Origin: Burkholderia sp. S171
Lineage (GTDB): Bacteria > Pseudomonadota > Gammaproteobacteria > Burkholderiales > Burkholderiaceae
Direction of reading: 5' to 3'
NCBI RefSeq assembly: GCF_009766085.1
Contig: NZ_LMUF01000057.1
Location: forward strand, 28,912 to 92,911
Length of the DNA: 64,000 nt
Under the pieces are notes generated by a model. The model was not told the origin of the DNA, made no database searches, and was given only the letters and a program-made list of their open reading frames with translations. Positions 46,150 through 54,422 of this stretch are shown here, piece after piece (within the stretch, counting starts at the first letter, position 1; every line of letters begins with the position of its first letter). The position numbers and the translations under genes were made by a program.

Positions 46150-47769
46150 ATGACGACACCAAACATCACGATTGAAGTCGGCGAAGAGATGGTCGCGGGC
46201 TTTGCAAAGAAGGGGCTTGGCCAGGTTCGTCCTGCCTCGTCGCGAGACCGCGGCGCTGGCCCGTTTCGCAGGCTGGTCCTGCGCGGTGCCACGGTTATTG
46301 ACGGCACCGGGGCGCCTCCTTGGGGCCCCGCCGATATCGTTATCGAGGGCGATCGGATCACGGAAATTGCCGCCGTGGGCGTCCCGGGACTTCCAATCAA
46401 CGAGCAACGCAGGCCAGCCGCGGGCGATCACGAGATCGACTGCACCAACAAGTTCGTGACACCGGGATTCATCGACTGTCACGCGCATATCGGCACCCCG
46501 TTTCATGCAGAAAATGGCGAGATGATGCCGGCGGACTATGTGTACAAGCTTTGGCTTGCACATGGTGTGACGTCAGTGCGCGAAGCGGGCTGCATGAACG
46601 GACTCGAATGGACCTGTGAGCAAAAGGCCGCAGCCGACGCGAACCGCATCGCGGCGCCGCACCTGTACCCTTACGTCTACTTTCCCGCTGTCAACGACTA
46701 CCTCAAGACGATCTACAGCCCCGAAGAAGGGCGGCAATGGCTGAGAAGAGTCAGTGAGAAAGGCGCAAAGGGGGTAAAGTTTTTCGGAGCACCGCCGGCG
46801 ATCATGCAAGCGGCTCTGGATGAGTGCAAGTTACTAGGACTACGTACGTGTTGTCATCATGCGCAGCTCTCGGTGGGCCGTATGAACGCGCTCAAGACGG
46901 CGCAATGGGGGCTGACAAGCACCGAGCACGCGTATGGCTTGCCAGAGGCGCTCTTCGAGGGGCGGACGCTGCAAACGATTGGGGACGACTACAACTATAA
47001 CGACGAGTACCTGAGATTCTCCACGGCCGGCCAGACATTCCTCCAGGCGGCAAAGCCGGGCAGTCAGAAATGGAATGACGTGCTGGATGCGTTTCTGGCC
47101 GTCGGCCATACCTTCGTCCCTACGATGAACGTGTATGACGGCAACCGGGATCTCATGCGTGCGCGCAGGGCTGAATGGCATGACGCGTACACGGATAACA
47201 CCACGTGGAAGTATTTCCAGCCACAGCGCGGGGGTCATGGTGCGTATTTTTATCGCTGGTCTGTGAAGAACGAAGTCGAGTGGCGCGAGAGCTTCCGCAT
47301 GCTGATGCAGTTCCTCAACGAATATAAGAACAGGGGCGGCCGCGTATGCCCGGGCAGCGACTCCGGGTTTATGTTCCAGATCTACGGGTTCGGTTATGTC
47401 CGGGAACTCGAACTTTTTCAGGAAGCAGGATTCTCGCCGCTAGAGGTGCTGCGTGCGGCGACGGCTCAATCTGCCGAGCTGCTGGGCATAGAAGACGAGA
47501 CCGGCGCGCTCGAAGTCGGTCGCTGTGCGGACATTCTTGTGCACGGCCAGAATCCCTTGACCGATTTCAAGCTGCTTTACGGAACCGGCGCCTTGCGGCT
47601 GAACGATGAGTTGCGCTCTTTGGAACAAAAGCGCTCGATTGAACTCACCATCAAGGGCGGTGTGGTGTTTTCTGTCGAGGAGCTATTGGCTGATGTGCGC
47701 GCGATGGTGTCGGCTACGTGGCCCGATGGCGAAACGCCCTTCGGACCAACCGGCAGGTCAAAGGTATGA
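46150..47769 (+). CDS. Metal-dependent amidohydrolase
   Basis: The 539-residue protein has the amidohydrolase fold: LRGATVIDGTGAPPWG, the metal-binding HAH at residues 111-113 (GFIDCHAHIG), Lys210 in GVKFFGAP, which fits a carbamylated bridging lysine, His in CCHHAQ (~236) and STEHAYG (~258), and Asp404 in CPGSDSGF. A binuclear metal centre is therefore likely. About 35 N-terminal residues precede the fold. The substrate (cyclic amide, imide or carbamate) is unknown. Its stop overlaps the start of a COG0523 GTPase gene in ATGA, an unusual partner. Confidence 0.88.
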   Translation: MTTPNITIEVGEEMVAGFAKKGLGQVRPASSRDRGAGPFRRLVLRGATVIDGTGAPPWGPADIVIEGDRITEIAAVGVPGLPINEQRRPAAGDHEIDCTNKFVTPGFIDCHAHIGTPFHAENGEMMPADYVYKLWLAHGVTSVREAGCMNGLEWTCEQKAAADANRIAAPHLYPYVYFPAVNDYLKTIYSPEEGRQWLRRVSEKGAKGVKFFGAPPAIMQAALDECKLLGLRTCCHHAQLSVGRMNALKTAQWGLTSTEHAYGLPEALFEGRTLQTIGDDYNYNDEYLRFSTAGQTFLQAAKPGSQKWNDVLDAFLAVGHTFVPTMNVYDGNRDLMRARRAEWHDAYTDNTTWKYFQPQRGGHGAYFYRWSVKNEVEWRESFRMLMQFLNEYKNRGGRVCPGSDSGFMFQIYGFGYVRELELFQEAGFSPLEVLRAATAQSAELLGIEDETGALEVGRCADILVHGQNPLTDFKLLYGTGALRLNDELRSLEQKRSIELTIKGGVVFSVEELLADVRAMVSATWPDGETPFGPTGRSKV

Positions 47770-48749
47770 ACACGGCCTCCACGCAATTTTTCATCCTCGC
47801 CGGAATTCTCGGAAGCGGCAAGACGTCCTTGCTCGAGGCGCTGCTTGACGCGGGTAGCGGTGCGTCGACAGCTGTCATCGTGAACGAAGTGGGTGCGATC
47901 AATATCGATGGGGCGATTCTTTCGGAGTCGGCCCGCGGCATGACGATGGCAACCCTCAGCAACGGTTGCGTATGCTGTTCGTTGACTGACGATCTGGTGA
48001 CGACGGTCGAAGAGCTGGTCGCTTTGCGTGCGCAGGCGGGCCAACCGGCATTCGAGCGGATCGTTCTGGAATGCAGCGGGTTGTCGCGGCCTGGGGCTGT
48101 CATGCGTTCGCTGGAGCAACTTGCTGAATTACGCTTTCGGTTGCTTATCGTGGCCACTTACGACTGTAGCCGGCCGCCACTTGACCACGATTTCGACGAT
48201 GCCTCTGCGCAACTCAGTGCGGCTCATACGGTAGTACTGACCAAGATCGGTCTTGTCAGTGCGGAGCGGCGCGCGCAGGCACGCAGCGTCGTCGCGGCCA
48301 TCAATCCGATGGCTCGTATTGTCGATGAATTTGCGCCGTCGATCCGGGCGCGTGAGGCCTTCGCAGAGGTGGATACTTCGGTGTCGCCGCTGATCGGAGG
48401 CAGCGAGCCAACGCAGGTCAGCGAGGCCTTGCTTCATCCTCGCGTGCGCGTATTCCGCGCTCGGTTTGCGGAGAAACCGAACTGGGAAGATGTTCTTGAA
48501 TGGCTTGAAAATATAGCCGGAATGACCGGTGATCGGCTGCTGCGAATGAAGGCGATTGTCGCCGGCCCTCACGGCTCCGATCGCGTTTTACTTCAGAGCG
48601 TTGGAACAACGTTTGCTGCGCCCAGACGTCTTGCAACAACGGCGTTCGACGAACTTGCGGCGGTCTTTATTGTTCGCGACTGCGCGATGGTGGAACTGCA
48701 ACAGGTCGAAGGCGCTTTAGGCGTTACGTGGACGGCGCTGCAGCGGTAG
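47766..48749 (+). CDS. COG0523 (CobW/G3E) metallochaperone-type GTPase
   Basis: The ATG overlaps the amidohydrolase stop (ATGA), giving 327 residues. The P-loop GILGSGKTS is at residues 13-21, the family metal site GCVCC at 67-71 (Cys68, 70, 71), and a switch ERIVLECSGLSRPG near 98. The guanine-specificity motif is TKIG instead of the usual NKxD, which deserves checking. The C-terminal CobW domain is present. G3E GTPases deliver metals, often zinc, cobalt or iron, to specific enzymes. Coupling to a binuclear amidohydrolase suggests a dedicated chaperone-client pair. Confidence 0.88.
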   Translation: MNTASTQFFILAGILGSGKTSLLEALLDAGSGASTAVIVNEVGAINIDGAILSESARGMTMATLSNGCVCCSLTDDLVTTVEELVALRAQAGQPAFERIVLECSGLSRPGAVMRSLEQLAELRFRLLIVATYDCSRPPLDHDFDDASAQLSAAHTVVLTKIGLVSAERRAQARSVVAAINPMARIVDEFAPSIRAREAFAEVDTSVSPLIGGSEPTQVSEALLHPRVRVFRARFAEKPNWEDVLEWLENIAGMTGDRLLRMKAIVAGPHGSDRVLLQSVGTTFAAPRRLATTAFDELAAVFIVRDCAMVELQQVEGALGVTWTALQR

Positions 48750-48787
48750 CTGCCCGACGTCACCGCCGTTCACGTCGCAGACTGCGT

Positions 48788-49906
48788 TCAGGCCTGAACC
48801 GTATCGAGTTCTTTCACGTTCGCTTTGCTGTCCTCGTTTGCAACCGCTGCGTGTACCAGCGGCAACAGATCGCGGCCATAACCCAGCGCGTCTTCCAGCG
48901 GATCGAAACCACGGATCAGAAACGTGGAAATCCCCAGACGGTAATATTCGATCAACGCCTCCGTCACTTGCTCGGGCGTGCCGACCAGCGATGTGGAGTT
49001 GCCCGCCGCTTTCGTCAGCGCGGTGATGCCGGTCCATAGACGCTTGTCCACCACGGTCCCCTTCGCTGCTTCGGCGAGCAGACGCTGTGCACCGACGTTC
49101 TTCGGTTCGGTCGGTCGACGTGTAAAGTTAGGATTGCTTTTCACCACGTCCGTCGCGCGTGCGAGGATCGATTCCGCGCGTGCCCACGCGGCATCTTCTG
49201 TTGGAGCGATGATCGGGCGTAGCGAAAGGCTGAAGCGGATTGCGTTCTCACGGCCATACGGTTTGGCGGCGGCGCGCACAAGGGCGATGGTCTCGGCGAC
49301 CTGGGCTAGCGATTCGCCCCACAACGCAAAAACATCGGCATGCTTGCCCGCGACCTGGATTGCTGCTTCTGACGAACCGCCGAAATACACCGGAAGATGC
49401 GGCTTCTGCACGGGGCGAACCAGCGATCGGTGACCCTTCACCCGATAGAACTCGCCCTCGTGATCAAACGGCGTTTCGCTTGTCCATGACCGCTTCACGA
49501 CATCAAGATATTCATCGGTGCGCTTGTAGCGGTCGTCGTGATCGAGGAAGTCGCCGTCGCGTTGCTGTTCGGTATCGTCGCCGCCGGAGATGATGTGCAC
49601 GGCGGTGCGGCCTGCGCTGAAATGATCGAGCGTGGCGAGTTGACGGGCGGCCAGCGTCGGCGCGACAAAGCCCGGCCTATGCGCAAGCAGGATGCCCAAA
49701 CGCTTGGTCTGTTGCGCGACGAACGACGCGATCTGGAAGCCGTCCGGCGATGCACTTGAATGCGCGATCAGCACGCGATCGAAACCACCGTATTCATGCG
49801 CTTGCGCGACCGCAGCAATGTAGGGCGGATTGACCGCGGGACCTTGCGGCAAGTGGATTTCGCTTGATTCCTGATGGCTCACGTAGCCGATGAATTCAAC
49901 GCTCAT
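48788..49906 (-). CDS. FMN-dependent alkanesulfonate-monooxygenase-like enzyme (LLM class, copy 1)
   Basis: The 372-residue protein is a luciferase-like monooxygenase: MSVEFIGYVSHQESSE at the start, LLAHRPGFVAPTLAARQLATLDHFSAGRTAVHIISGGDDTEQQRDGD near 80-125, and the C-terminal RGFDPLEDALGYGRDL. This is the SsuD-like family, which uses FMNH2 and oxygen to cleave C-S bonds of sulfonates. No flavin reductase is in the operon, so FMNH2 must come from elsewhere. It overlaps the preceding acyl-CoA-dehydrogenase-like gene by 4 nt and ends the six-gene leftward operon. Confidence 0.92.
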   Translation of the reverse strand: MSVEFIGYVSHQESSEIHLPQGPAVNPPYIAAVAQAHEYGGFDRVLIAHSSASPDGFQIASFVAQQTKRLGILLAHRPGFVAPTLAARQLATLDHFSAGRTAVHIISGGDDTEQQRDGDFLDHDDRYKRTDEYLDVVKRSWTSETPFDHEGEFYRVKGHRSLVRPVQKPHLPVYFGGSSEAAIQVAGKHADVFALWGESLAQVAETIALVRAAAKPYGRENAIRFSLSLRPIIAPTEDAAWARAESILARATDVVKSNPNFTRRPTEPKNVGAQRLLAEAAKGTVVDKRLWTGITALTKAAGNSTSLVGTPEQVTEALIEYYRLGISTFLIRGFDPLEDALGYGRDLLPLVHAAVANEDSKANVKELDTVQA

Positions 49907-51135
49907 AGTGGTGCTCCTTTAAGAGAAGAGTTGGCTTGGTGCGCGGCGAATCCTGCGCGTCCGAATGCGCCGAGCAGCGCATCGTTTTGCGGTGTATGAA
50001 TGCGCGAGCACAGCACGTCGCGATGATGGCGTTCGAGTGCGTTGTTGCGGCTTAACCCCGGATTGCCGCTTGCCTCGACCGCGAGTTCAACGGCGGTGAT
50101 GGCGTTCTGCGTGACGAGGTATTTGATAGCGGGTGCTTCATGCAGCGGAACGCTGCCGTGCGAACCGGCGTCCAGCAGCACGCGATTGTTGAGCAGCAAT
50201 GCGTCGATACGGCCAAGGGTCTGCTGGAAACTGCCGAGGCTGGAGAGCGGTGCGCCGAGGTTGGCGGGTTTGCGATCCGTGGCCCATGATGCAAACCAGT
50301 CGCGCGCAGACCGGGCGACGGCATCGTAGATCGATGAGAGCAGCACGTTCATCCACAGCGTCGTCAGCGGGTCCATGCCGCTCGCGGCGATCTCTGGGGA
50401 ATTCAGGTCGACCGCACGAGCAGCCGGAACACGCACGTTCTCGAAGATCACTTCGTGACTGCCGGTTGCACGCATGCCGAGGTGGTTCCATGGCTCGCCG
50501 AATCGAATGCCCTCTGTATCCCGATGCACGAGGAACGTCCCCACGCGCGGCGGGTTTTCGTCGGTGCGGCCCCAAACAGCGAACCATGTCAGCCCGGGAC
50601 TGCCGGTTGAATAGATCTTGCTGCCGTTGAGAATCCAGGCATCGCCGCTGTCGGTCAGACGACCGATAGTACCGGGCAAACCGCCGCGAGAGGGCGAGCC
50701 CAGTTCGGGCTCCACGCGCAGTGAGTTGATGAGCGCGCCGTGTTCCACCGCGTCGCGCGCCACCTGTTCCTTTAATGCTTGCGGCCAGTTAGGATTGGCC
50801 TGCAGACGCAGATGATAAAGACATTGCATCACAAGGATCAGCGCGGTCGACGGCTCCCCACGTGCGACCGCTCGTATCACTTTGAGCACGTGCGGGAGCG
50901 TCGCCTGCCGGCCACCAAGTGCTTGCGGCACTGTTAGGGCCAACAAGCCGGCGCTTCGCAAACGCGCGAGGTTGTCGTGGGGAAAGATCGCATCGCGATC
51001 CAGCACACCGGCGCTCGCAGCGAAATCCTGAGTAAGCGCGGCAAGCCATGGATCGGCGGCGTTGCTGTCGAGATCGGCGAGGGCGTCGAGCGCGATAGGG
51101 TCCTGCAAGGCAGTGGGAGGATGCCGTACGGTCAT
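49903..51135 (-). CDS. Acyl-CoA-dehydrogenase-like flavin enzyme (SfnB/DszC type)
   Basis: The 410-residue protein has the acyl-CoA dehydrogenase architecture: N-terminal helical domain (ARLRSAGLLALTVPQALGG), middle beta domain with WILNGSKIYSTGSPGLTWFAVWG, and C-terminal helices (ALERHHRDVLCSRIHTPQNDALL). The conserved catalytic Glu of true acyl-CoA dehydrogenases is not evident, and neighbours in sulfonate operons often include SfnB- or DszC-like flavin monooxygenases. I therefore favour an oxygenase role in organosulfur breakdown. It lies between the binding protein and the LLM enzyme. Confidence 0.87.
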   Translation of the reverse strand: MTVRHPPTALQDPIALDALADLDSNAADPWLAALTQDFAASAGVLDRDAIFPHDNLARLRSAGLLALTVPQALGGRQATLPHVLKVIRAVARGEPSTALILVMQCLYHLRLQANPNWPQALKEQVARDAVEHGALINSLRVEPELGSPSRGGLPGTIGRLTDSGDAWILNGSKIYSTGSPGLTWFAVWGRTDENPPRVGTFLVHRDTEGIRFGEPWNHLGMRATGSHEVIFENVRVPAARAVDLNSPEIAASGMDPLTTLWMNVLLSSIYDAVARSARDWFASWATDRKPANLGAPLSSLGSFQQTLGRIDALLLNNRVLLDAGSHGSVPLHEAPAIKYLVTQNAITAVELAVEASGNPGLSRNNALERHHRDVLCSRIHTPQNDALLGAFGRAGFAAHQANSSLKGAPL

Positions 51136-51159
51136 CGGAAGGTCCGTTATTGACGAATG

Positions 51160-52095
51160 TTAATGCGCCGTGAACTGGGCGTCGAAACTGGGTGTCACGT
51201 CGAGCGTGGTCTTGATCACGCCCGCGCGAACGTAGAGGTCGGCCGTGCGTTGCTGCTCGGCGATCACCTTGCTGTCGATCGTGATTGGCTTCAACTGCGC
51301 TCGCTGATAGACGACTTTCAGTACATTGGCGGGCAGGTGGGTGACACGAGATTGGATGGCCGCAACTTCGTCAGGATGGGACAACGCCCATTGTTGACCG
51401 GCTGCTACGCGACGCACGAAGTCATCAATTTCCGCGCGTTTGGTCTTGATCGATTCGTCGGTGGCGGCCTGAAAGCTCAGCCCCGATGAAAGTCCCACGC
51501 CATTCGCCACGCTGCGGTTGTTATCGCGCAATTCACCGAGCGCAACATACGGGTCCCACGTAGACCATGCATCGACGTTGCCCGACTCCAGCGCGGACTT
51601 GGCATCGGCCGGCTGCATGAACTCCAGCGTCACGTCAGAGAGCTTGATGCCCGCACGTTCCAGCGTCGCGATGGCCAGAAAATGGCCGATGGAACCCCGC
51701 GTGGTCGCTATGCGTTTGCCTTTCAGATCGGCTGCGCTTTTGATGGGGGAGCCGGCCGGCACAAGGATCGCGAGGTCGACGGGTTGTGAACGCGTTGCCG
51801 CTACCGCTCGCACGCGTGCACCGGCGGCGTAAGCGAAGATCAGCGGGGCGTCGCCCAGACCGCCTATATCGATTGCGCCTGCATTCAAGGCCTCACCGAG
51901 CGGTTGCGCGGCGGGAAAGTTGAACCACTCGATCTTGTACGGCACGTCTTTCAACTGGCCGGACGCTTCCAGGATCCCGCGTACCTGCAACTGCTGGTCG
52001 CCGACTTTCAGAACTGGTTCGGCCACCGAAGCAAGAGAGTGCAGCGCGGTGAATGCAGTCAGCGCGGCGATCAGGAGGAGACTGCGTCGTTTCAT
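51160..52095 (-). CDS. Sulfonate-type ABC substrate-binding protein (SsuA-like)
   Basis: The 311-residue protein has a Sec signal peptide (MKRRSLLLIAALTAFTALHSLASVAEP) and the SsuA fold markers KVGDQQLQVRGILEASGQL, EALNAGAIDIGGLGDAPLIFAYAAGA and DLKGKRIATTRGSIGHFLA. It captures aliphatic sulfonates or similar in the periplasm. No permease or ATPase is in this operon; the permease and ATPase at 36257-37836 could serve it, or others outside the window. The 24-nt gap to the flavoenzyme gene indicates one operon. Confidence 0.9.
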   Translation of the reverse strand: MKRRSLLLIAALTAFTALHSLASVAEPVLKVGDQQLQVRGILEASGQLKDVPYKIEWFNFPAAQPLGEALNAGAIDIGGLGDAPLIFAYAAGARVRAVAATRSQPVDLAILVPAGSPIKSAADLKGKRIATTRGSIGHFLAIATLERAGIKLSDVTLEFMQPADAKSALESGNVDAWSTWDPYVALGELRDNNRSVANGVGLSSGLSFQAATDESIKTKRAEIDDFVRRVAAGQQWALSHPDEVAAIQSRVTHLPANVLKVVYQRAQLKPITIDSKVIAEQQRTADLYVRAGVIKTTLDVTPSFDAQFTAH

Positions 52096-52225
52096 GAATC
52101 TTCCAGGCAGGGAAAAGATTCACGATACGGTTCGACGCGGCATTAGACAAACGCGTTGTTCTGCTTTGCTAATCACCAGAATTGGAATGACGCGGATCGG
52201 GGCGGCCCGCGTCAAATCAGATGTT

Positions 52226-53815
52226 TCAGATTACGAAGAAGCCATGCGTGCCGTCACGTTCGAGTTGCGCGACGAGACCGTACTCCCATTCAAGGTACGC
52301 GCTCATTGCTTCGTGCGGGGCGTCGGTGCCTTCATACGGACGCCGATACCGGTCAATGCGCGGCGACGCCAGATGTGTCTCACCCTGCGCAAGCGGCAAG
52401 CCTGCCGAGGTCCATGCAGCGGTACCGCCTTCGAGCAACAAGACAGGCTTCGATGTAATCGCCGCCACTTCCGGTCCGGCGAATGCGGCAAGCGCGCTCG
52501 ATCCGCACGTGACCACGTATTGCTTCGCATCCGGTAGCGCAGGGAGGTCGAGCGCAAGCCGCGATCGCACGGTCCACCATGCGCCGGGAATGTGTCCCTT
52601 CACATGGTTGGCGCTCGCTGTGAAGTCGAGCACGATCGTCTGACTCGCTGGATCGTCGAGCAGGGCGGCGAGTTCGTTTGCGGTGATCTTTGGTATGGCT
52701 GCGGGCAGCGGTTTCGCGGCGCGCCACGAGCCTTGTTCGGTCAGGTCGGCGCTCGTTGCGCCGTCGATCACATGCACGTCGATGTTCATCTGCGCGAGCC
52801 ATGACGCTGTCATGTTGGCGCGCACGCCATCGTCGTCGAAGAGGACCACGCGAGCGCCTCGGACCGGCGCGAACATCTCCGTTTCCTGCACCAGTTGTCC
52901 GCCCGGCGCGCCTTGAAAACCTGCTGCATGCGCGTGTTCATATTCGGCCGGCGTGCGGACATCGAAGCGATACGTCGTGCGTTCAACATCTTCTGCCCAG
53001 CGCTTCGCCTCTGCGAGCGTCGTGCGTTTCACGCCTGCGCGATCGGCTACGGCTCGTGCCGATTCACGCGAAGCCGCGTCGGCGCGACCGTCGCCGGTGG
53101 CGAACTGCCGAGCGCTGCCATGGGCGAGCGATTGACCCGCGAGCAACCAGCCGATCGTGCCGTTACGCAACGCGGCCACCGGGTTCGGAAGCCCCGCATT
53201 CACCAGCGACTGCGTGCCGATAATGCTGCGCGTACGCCCCGCGCAATTCACGATCACGCGCGTCTTGGGATCGGGCGCGAGCGCACGAGCGCGCAACACG
53301 AGCTCGGCACCCGGAACGCTGATGCTGCCGGGGATGTTCATCGTCTGATATTCGTCGTAGCGGCGCGCGTCCAGCACGACCACGTCCTCGCCGCTTTTCA
53401 GTAGCGCATCAACGGCTTCAGCCGATAACGCCGGCGTATGCTGCTTCGATTCGACGAATTCGCCGAACGCTTTGCTGGGCACGTTGACATCGCGGAACAC
53501 TTCGCCGCCTGCGCGTTCCCAGCCTTTCAAACCATCTTCGAACAACGCAACATCGGTATAGCCGAGTTCTTCGAACCGTCGCGCAGCCCGTTCCGCCAGA
53601 CCTTCGCCGTCATCGAGGAGAACGATGGGCACGTTCTTGCGCGGCAACTTCGTAAAGGCGTCGAGTTCGATCTTCGATAACGACAGGTTCGCTGCAAACA
53701 AGGGGTGACGTTGCGCGTGCGGATCTTCTTCGCGGACATCGAGGAAGGCTATTTCGCGCTTTGAAAGCAGGGCGTTGCGCACGTCGTTGAAGCTGCGCTG
53801 GGAGATGGCGCTCAT
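52226..53815 (-). CDS. Four-domain rhodanese-like sulfurtransferase
   Basis: The 529-residue protein consists of four consecutive rhodanese modules. Active-site cysteines are present only in domain 2 (Cys191 in NCAGRTRS) and domain 4 (Cys437 in TCGSSALA). The equivalent loops of domains 1 and 3 read LLDDGEG (Asp69) and LFDDDGVRA (Asp327) and cannot carry persulfide. This is a pair of inactive-active tandem units, similar in logic to two fused thiosulfate sulfurtransferases. It overlaps the thiol dioxygenase gene by 4 nt (stop/start), implying coupled handling of sulfane sulfur or thiol products. Confidence 0.9.
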   Translation of the reverse strand: MSAISQRSFNDVRNALLSKREIAFLDVREEDPHAQRHPLFAANLSLSKIELDAFTKLPRKNVPIVLLDDGEGLAERAARRFEELGYTDVALFEDGLKGWERAGGEVFRDVNVPSKAFGEFVESKQHTPALSAEAVDALLKSGEDVVVLDARRYDEYQTMNIPGSISVPGAELVLRARALAPDPKTRVIVNCAGRTRSIIGTQSLVNAGLPNPVAALRNGTIGWLLAGQSLAHGSARQFATGDGRADAASRESARAVADRAGVKRTTLAEAKRWAEDVERTTYRFDVRTPAEYEHAHAAGFQGAPGGQLVQETEMFAPVRGARVVLFDDDGVRANMTASWLAQMNIDVHVIDGATSADLTEQGSWRAAKPLPAAIPKITANELAALLDDPASQTIVLDFTASANHVKGHIPGAWWTVRSRLALDLPALPDAKQYVVTCGSSALAAFAGPEVAAITSKPVLLLEGGTAAWTSAGLPLAQGETHLASPRIDRYRRPYEGTDAPHEAMSAYLEWEYGLVAQLERDGTHGFFVI

Positions 53816-54408
53816 GAGTCGAGTCGTTCCTTCGAGAGGTTCCAGAGGTTGGGGAGCGTGTTGTTCGTGTAGCCGGAGACGAACGGTTTTGGCGGGCCGT
53901 CAGAAGGATAGACGTGCCGCGAGATGCCGCCGATGTTCGCACCGTACACATGAATACTGATGGATACCCGGTCGTCGAACGCATTGCTTACGCGATGGAT
54001 ATCGCCGATGGACGGCGACACCGCCGCCACTGCACCCCGTTCGAGCAACTGGTCTTCGCCTGATACCAGAAGCGCACCCTGATCGGTGCGTGCATAAGAG
54101 CGTGCGACTTCCGCGCCGCGCAGCACGCCGACGAGGCCCCACACCGTGTGATCGTGAACAGGCGTTTGTTGCCCCGGTCCCCACACGAAGCTGACGACCG
54201 AGAAACGTTGACGGGCATCGGCGTAAAGCAGGAATTGCTGATAGCGATCAGGCGATGGTTGCGCGTAGGCATCGGGTAGCCAGTCATCTTCGGCTATCAG
54301 CTTGCTCAGCGACACCGCCCCGTGTTCAAGCAGGTGCGCTTCTGGTAAATTTTTATCGACGAGTTGCGCAATCTCGCTTATAAATCCGCGCAGTTTTACA
54401 TGGCTCAT
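53812..54408 (-). CDS. Thiol dioxygenase, probably mercaptopropionate-type rather than cysteine dioxygenase
   Basis: The 198-residue cupin has the iron ligands His85 and His87 in TPVHDHTVWG and His138 in GDIHRVSN, arranged as in cysteine dioxygenase. At the position where cysteine dioxygenases hold the carboxylate-binding Arg (YTR in the human enzyme), this protein has YQQ (residues 56-58), as in bacterial 3-mercaptopropionate dioxygenases, and the surrounding RFSVVSFVWGPGQ fits that group. The usual cross-link cysteine position is Gly. It would oxidise a small thiol to a sulfinate. It overlaps the rhodanese gene. Confidence 0.82.
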   Translation of the reverse strand: MSHVKLRGFISEIAQLVDKNLPEAHLLEHGAVSLSKLIAEDDWLPDAYAQPSPDRYQQFLLYADARQRFSVVSFVWGPGQQTPVHDHTVWGLVGVLRGAEVARSYARTDQGALLVSGEDQLLERGAVAAVSPSIGDIHRVSNAFDDRVSISIHVYGANIGGISRHVYPSDGPPKPFVSGYTNNTLPNLWNLSKERLDS

Positions 54409-54422
54409 CGCTTATTGTCGCT

